In this document: positions 3,971 to 8,385 of the stretch, piece by piece | Layout: every line of letters starts with the position of its first letter | Position numbering within the stretch: position 1 is the stretch's first letter | DNA from: an uncultured Senegalimassilia sp. | GTDB taxonomy: Bacteria; Actinomycetota; Coriobacteriia; Coriobacteriales; Eggerthellaceae | DNA length: 8,385 nt | Reading direction: 5' to 3' | NCBI GenBank assembly: GCA_934661765.1 | Contig: CAKUJT010000104.1 | Coordinates: 1 to 8,385 of the forward strand | Position numbers and translations under genes: made by a program | The notes under the pieces: model-generated | The model's input: the letters and a program-made list of their open reading frames with translations, nothing else | What the model was told of the DNA's origin: nothing | Database searches by the model: none

Positions 3971-6900
3971 ATGAGCGAGAACAACCAGAACGAGAACCTG
4001 CATATCGGCATCGACGTGGGCTCTACCACGGTCAAGCTTGCCATTTTGGACGACGCGGACCAGATCCGCTACGCGGTGTACCGTCGTCACCACGCGGACG
4101 TGCGCGCCACCATCGTGGAGGTGCTGTCCGAGGCTGCGCGCGACTTCGGCGACAAGCGCATGACCATCGCCATCACCGGCTCGGGTGGCCTGCTTTTGGC
4201 CCAATGGCTGGGCATTGAGTTCGTGCAGGAGGTCATCGCCAGCAAAACCGCCGTCGAAACCTTCATCCCGAAAACCGACGTTGCCATCGAGCTGGGCGGC
4301 GAGGACGCGAAGATCATCTACTTCGACAACGGCATCGAGCAGCGCATGAACGGCACGTGCGCCGGCGGCACCGGCGCGTTCATCGACCAGATGGCGGCGC
4401 TTTTGAACACCGACGCCGGCGGCCTGAACGAGCTGGCGCAGCACGCCACCACCATCTATCCCATCGCCAGCCGCTGCGGCGTGTTCGCGAAAACCGACGT
4501 GCAGCCGCTGCTTAACGAGGGCGCGCGCCGCGAGGACATCGCTGCGTCCATCTTCCAGTCCGTGGTCACGCAGACCATCTCCGGCCTGGCGTGCGGCCGC
4601 CCCATCCGTGGCTACGTGGCCTTCCTGGGCGGCCCACTGCAATACCTGCCTGAGCTGCGCAAACGCTTCTATGAAACGCTGAATCTGGACGAGGAGCACC
4701 GCATCGTCCCGCAAAACGCCCACCTGTTCGTGGCCGGCGGTTGCGCCATCGCGGGTGCAGCAAGCGAAACGGTGAAGGCCGAGCTGCTCTCCGACGTGCT
4801 CGAGCGCCTGAAGAACCTCGGCGACATCCAGGGCAGCGAGGTCGTGCGCCTGCCCCCGCTGTTCGCCGACCAGGCGGAACTGGACGAGTTCAACGCCCGC
4901 CACGCCGGCGAGCGCGTGCCCCGCGGCGACCTTGCCAGCTATCGCGGCACCGCCTTCCTGGGCATCGACGCCGGCTCCACCACGTTCAAGGCCGCGCTCA
5001 TCGGCCAGGACGGCGAGCTGCTGTGGACCCATTACGTGTCGAACAAGGGCGACGTGCTCGGCTGCGCGAAGGCCGCCATCGCCAAACTCTACCGCGAGCT
5101 GCCGCGCGACGCCGCCGGCAACCCGCTGGTGACCATCGGCCACTCCACGGTCACGGGCTACGGTGAGCACCTGCTGCTCGAGGCGCTGCGCGTGGACTCG
5201 GGCGAGATCGAGACGGTCGCGCACCTGCGCGGCGCGCAGGAGATGCTGCCGGGCGTTGAGTTCATCCTGGATATCGGCGGCCAGGACATGAAGTGCCTGC
5301 GCGTGAAAGACGGCGTCATCGACCACATCATGCTCAACGAGGCGTGCTCCTCGGGCTGCGGCAGCTTCATCGAGAGCTTCGCCAGCGGCCTGAACCTGGA
5401 CGTGTCAGAGTTCGCGAAAACCGCTATCGGCGCGGAAAACCCCGTCGACCTGGGCAGCCGCTGCACCGTGTTCATGAACAGCCGCGTGAAGCAGGCGCAG
5501 AAGGAAGGCGCCACCGTCGGCGACATCGCCGCGGGCCTGGCCATCTCGGTCATCAAGAACGCCCTGTTCAAAGTCATCAAGATCCGCGACCCGCACGACG
5601 TGGGCAGCAAGGTCATCGTGCAGGGCGGCACGTTCCTCAACGATGCCGTGCTTCGCGCCTTCGAGCAGCTCTCGGGCGTGAACGCCGTGCGTCCGGACAT
5701 CGCCGGCAACATGGGCGCGTTCGGCGCGGCGCTTCTGGCCCGCGATCGTTTCAGCCGCCAGGATTCGCAGGTCAGCGGCCTGCTGTCCCTTGATGCGCTC
5801 GAGGCCCTTGCGCCCACGCACAGGACCGTGCGCTGCAAGGCGTGCTCGAACCACTGCCTGCTCACCGTCAACGACTTCGGCGTCGACGAGGCCACGGGCA
5901 AGCACCGCCGCTTCATCACGGGCAACCGTTGCGAGAAGGGGGCCGGCGCGCTCGGCCAGGCGACGAAGGCCGACAAGGTTCCCAACCTGTTCGAGTACAA
6001 GTCCAAGCGCCTGTTCGACCACTACACGCCGCTGGCGGAGCAGGACGCGCCGCGCGGCACCGTGGGCATCCCGCGCGCGCTGAACATGTACGAGAACTAC
6101 CCGTTCTGGTTCACCTTCTTCACGAAGCTGGGCTGGCGTGTGGTGCTTTCGGACCCGTCCACGAAGAAAACCTACGAGGCCGGCATCGAGTCCATGCCGT
6201 CGGAGAGCGTGTGCTATCCGGCGAAGCTCTCGCACGGCCATATCATGAACCTGCTGGACAAGCACCCCGACTTCATCTGGTTCCCCTGCAGTAAGTGGGA
6301 GCGCCAGGAGGACGAGGGCGCCGGCAACCACTTCAACTGCCCCATCGTGGCCAGCTACGCCGAGGCGCTGCGCCTCAACATCGACGAGCTGCGCGACTCC
6401 GACACGCAGTTCCTGAACCCGTGGTTGCCTTACGATAAGAAGGAGCATCTGAAGAAGCGCCTGTTCGTGGAACTGATTCAAGCGCATCCCGAGCTGTGCG
6501 GCAAGGGCGTGGCAGCGCCCACGCAGGCCGAGGTCGACGCCGCGGTTGACGCCGCATGGGCCGAGGACGAGGCGTTCAAGGCCGACATTCGCGAGAAGGG
6601 CGCCGAGACGCTGCTGTGGATGGAAAAGACCCACACGCACGGCATCGTGCTTGCGGGCCGCCCGTACCACAACGATCCCGAGATCAACCACGCCATCCCC
6701 GAGCTTCTGACCAGCTTCGGCCTTGCCGTGCTCACCGAGGACTCCATCGCGCACCTGGGCACGCTCGAGCGCCCCATCCGCCTGGTGGACCAGTGGATGT
6801 ACCACACGCGCCTGTACGCCGCCGCGAAGGTGGCCTCGGAGCGCAAGGACCTCGACCTCATCCAGCTGAACAGCTTCGGCTGCGGCCTTGATGCGCTGAC

Positions 6901-8385
6901 CACCGACCAGGTGCAGGAGATTTTGGAGCAGGCGGGCAAGGTGTACACCGTGCTGAAGATCGACGAGGTGTCGAACCTGGGCGCTGCGCGCATTCGCGTG
7001 CGCAGTCTGCTTGCGGCACTGAAGGACCAGGCCGACGAGGAGGCCGAGGCCCGTGCAGCCGAGCAGGCGCAGAACGCCGCGGGCTGCGGCGCATGCAGCC
7101 TGGATGTGGAGCAGCTGCTGGCCGAAGCCGAGGAGCGTGCGGCGGGCAAGCAGGCCGGCGGCGCCGATGCCGAGGCCGTGCAGGCCGCGGCGGCCGCCAT
7201 CAAGCCGCCCGCAAGCTTCACGGAAAAGGCCGCACCCGAGGTGCAGGCCGAGTTCAAGCAGCGCGACAGCGGCGCTTCGACGGAGTTCCCGCGAGCTCAG
7301 TTCACCAAGGAGATGCGCGATGCGGGCTACACCATCCTGGCCCCGCAGATGGCGCCGTACCACTTCGAGCTGCTCGTGCCCATCTTCGAGCGCTTCGGCT
7401 ACAACGTGGAGCTGCTGCCCTCCGTGGACCACGGGGCGGTGGACGCGGGCCTGAAGTACGTGAACAACGACATCTGCTACCCATCCATCCTGGTCACGGG
7501 CCAGATCATGGAAGCGGTCATGTCCGGCAAGTACGACACCGACAAGCTGGCGGTGCTCATCACTCAGACCGGCGGCGGCTGCCGTGCCACGAACTACATC
7601 TCGCTCATCCGCAAGGCGCTCAAGTCGGTGGGCTTGTCGCATATCCCGGTCATCGCTATCAGCTTCAAGGACCTGGGCGAGGTCAACCCCGGCTTCTCCA
7701 TCACGCCGGCTATGCTCTACCAGGCGGTTTCCGCGCTGCAGTACGGCGACCTGCTCATGATGTGCCTGTACCGCACGCGTCCTTACGAGGTTGAGCCCGG
7801 CAGCGCGAACGCCCTGTTCGACCACTGGATGAACGAGTGCAAGAGCCAGCTGAAACGCGGCGTGAAGCGCGGCGAGTTCAAACGCACGGTCAAGCAGATC
7901 GTTGAGGACTTCGACACGCTGCCGCTGCAGGGCGAGGGCACCAAGCCGCGCGTCGGCGTGGTCGGCGAGATCTTGGTGAAGTTCCACCCCACGGCGAACA
8001 ACCAGATCGTCGACGTCATCGAGCGCGAGGGCTGCGAGGCCGTGGTGCCGGGGCTCATCGAGTTCTTCCTGTTCGGCGCCGCGGGTGGCATCTTCCAGAA
8101 GGACCCGCTCGGCCGTTCGGCCAAGGGCGCGTTCGGCAGCAAGATCGCCCTGCAGGCGGTGAAGGCCCTGCGCGCGCCGGTGACCAAGGCGCTCGAGGAG
8201 TCCACGCGCTTCAACCCGCCGGCGAGCATCTACGAGCTGGCCGAGTACGCGAGCGAGATCTTGAGCCTGTGCAACTCCATGGGCGAGGGCTGGCTGCTCA
8301 CGGCCGAGATGGTGGAGCTCATCCGCACGGGCGCGCCGAACGTGGTGTGCACGCAGCCGTTCGCCTGCCTGCCGAACCACGTGGT
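3971..8385 (+). CDS. Giant fused acyl-CoA dehydratase activase-related protein (two BcrA/BadF/HgdC modules + DUF2229 + dehydratase-like domain), C-terminus cut
   Basis: At least 1,471 residues are present, near the usual full length (about 1,400-1,500) of these fusions. Module 1 (about 10-265) starts with phosphate loop [10 protein letters not shown] and has Cys130 (NGTCAGGTG) and Cys169 (SRCGVF). Module 2 (about 328-592) starts [10 protein letters not shown] and has Cys459 (NEACSSGCG) and Cys498 (SRCTVF). Both are BcrAD/BadFG-type ATPases, which hydrolyse ATP to push one electron from a [4Fe-4S] cluster to a partner. A CxxCxxxC segment (Cys622, 625, 629, with Cys654) follows. DUF2229 begins near 697 (Cys748, Cys773), and NSFGCGLDA with Cys971 lies downstream. 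An Ala/Glu-rich linker (about 1013-1095) precedes a domain resembling 2-hydroxyacyl-CoA dehydratase subunits (NNDICYPS Cys1169, [12 protein letters not shown]ys1204, then Cys1460 and Cys1466 at the edge). It is probably cytoplasmic and oxygen-sensitive. The substrate is unknown. No separate hgdAB-type genes are visible, and the TetR gene lies 15 bp upstream. Confidence 0.94.
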   Translation, partial: MSENNQNENLHIGIDVGSTTVKLAILDDADQIRYAVYRRHHADVRATIVEVLSEAARDFGDKRMTIAITGSGGLLLAQWLGIEFVQEVIASKTAVETFIPKTDVAIELGGEDAKIIYFDNGIEQRMNGTCAGGTGAFIDQMAALLNTDAGGLNELAQHATTIYPIASRCGVFAKTDVQPLLNEGARREDIAASIFQSVVTQTISGLACGRPIRGYVAFLGGPLQYLPELRKRFYETLNLDEEHRIVPQNAHLFVAGGCAIAGAASETVKAELLSDVLERLKNLGDIQGSEVVRLPPLFADQAELDEFNARHAGERVPRGDLASYRGTAFLGIDAGSTTFKAALIGQDGELLWTHYVSNKGDVLGCAKAAIAKLYRELPRDAAGNPLVTIGHSTVTGYGEHLLLEALRVDSGEIETVAHLRGAQEMLPGVEFILDIGGQDMKCLRVKDGVIDHIMLNEACSSGCGSFIESFASGLNLDVSEFAKTAIGAENPVDLGSRCTVFMNSRVKQAQKEGATVGDIAAGLAISVIKNALFKVIKIRDPHDVGSKVIVQGGTFLNDAVLRAFEQLSGVNAVRPDIAGNMGAFGAALLARDRFSRQDSQVSGLLSLDALEALAPTHRTVRCKACSNHCLLTVNDFGVDEATGKHRRFITGNRCEKGAGALGQATKADKVPNLFEYKSKRLFDHYTPLAEQDAPRGTVGIPRALNMYENYPFWFTFFTKLGWRVVLSDPSTKKTYEAGIESMPSESVCYPAKLSHGHIMNLLDKHPDFIWFPCSKWERQEDEGAGNHFNCPIVASYAEALRLNIDELRDSDTQFLNPWLPYDKKEHLKKRLFVELIQAHPELCGKGVAAPTQAEVDAAVDAAWAEDEAFKADIREKGAETLLWMEKTHTHGIVLAGRPYHNDPEINHAIPELLTSFGLAVLTEDSIAHLGTLERPIRLVDQWMYHTRLYAAAKVASERKDLDLIQLNSFGCGLDALTTDQVQEILEQAGKVYTVLKIDEVSNLGAARIRVRSLLAALKDQADEEAEARAAEQAQNAAGCGACSLDVEQLLAEAEERAAGKQAGGADAEAVQAAAAAIKPPASFTEKAAPEVQAEFKQRDSGASTEFPRAQFTKEMRDAGYTILAPQMAPYHFELLVPIFERFGYNVELLPSVDHGAVDAGLKYVNNDICYPSILVTGQIMEAVMSGKYDTDKLAVLITQTGGGCRATNYISLIRKALKSVGLSHIPVIAISFKDLGEVNPGFSITPAMLYQAVSALQYGDLLMMCLYRTRPYEVEPGSANALFDHWMNECKSQLKRGVKRGEFKRTVKQIVEDFDTLPLQGEGTKPRVGVVGEILVKFHPTANNQIVDVIEREGCEAVVPGLIEFFLFGAAGGIFQKDPLGRSAKGAFGSKIALQAVKALRAPVTKALEESTRFNPPASIYELAEYASEILSLCNSMGEGWLLTAEMVELIRTGAPNVVCTQPFACLPNHV

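Noticed and set aside
3842..5326. A 494-codon minus-strand open frame overlapping the end of the TetR gene and the start of the activase-related gene
   Set aside because: It spans two well-supported genes on the other strand, shows no domain and has the same codon-shadow composition.
5405..8380. A 991-codon open frame on the minus strand antisense to the activase-related gene
   Set aside because: It mirrors the strongly GC-biased codons of the real plus-strand gene and has His/Arg/Leu/Val-rich low-information composition with no recognisable domain, while the plus frame carries clear family motifs throughout.

Overview
The window is GC-rich DNA, strongly biased to G or C at third codon positions. 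It carries a complete fused 2-hydroxyacyl-CoA dehydratase activase-type module, a DUF711 (PFL family) protein and a MetQ-type lipoprotein. Together these suggest a strictly anaerobic, high-GC gut actinobacterium, most likely Coriobacteriia/Eggerthellaceae. That assignment is inferred from gene content and base composition; no rRNA or other marker is present.

Layout. (1) 1-1130, minus strand: the first 376 codons of a DUF711/UPF0210 protein whose C-terminus runs off the left edge. (2) 1131-1660: a 530-bp gene-free stretch holding a probable extended -10 promoter for DUF711, a 126-bp element with perfect 13-bp inverted ends (1278-1403), a G-quadruplex motif (1464-1486), a second long hairpin of REP type with 24/25-nt arms (1495-1579), and the metQ terminator (1612-1637). 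(3) 1661-2503, minus strand: a MetQ/NlpA-family substrate-binding lipoprotein with its own promoter and no transporter genes beside it. (4) 2504-3142: a 639-bp divergent intergenic region with the metQ promoter on one side, the TetR promoter on the other and about 370 bp of unexplained sequence between. (5) 3143-3955, plus strand: a TetR-family regulator with an unusual 72-residue Ala/Ser/Thr/Pro-rich N-terminal tail. (6) 3971-8385, plus strand: at least 1,471 codons of a giant fusion protein with two complete activase (ASKHA ATPase) modules, a four-cysteine segment, a DUF2229 domain, an Ala/Glu-rich linker and a dehydratase-subunit-like C-terminal domain. It is cut off at the right edge.

How the genes work together. 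TetR and the giant activase-related protein are 15 bp apart on the same strand and probably form one transcription unit, so TetR is the likely local regulator of a low-potential, ATP-driven Fe-S electron-transfer protein. The two minus-strand genes look like independent units, because metQ has a convincing terminator and is separated from DUF711 by repeats. The most interesting signals are the twin activase modules, each keeping the same Cys-39-Cys spacing as the classic activator, and the two inverted-repeat elements packed into one intergenic gap.
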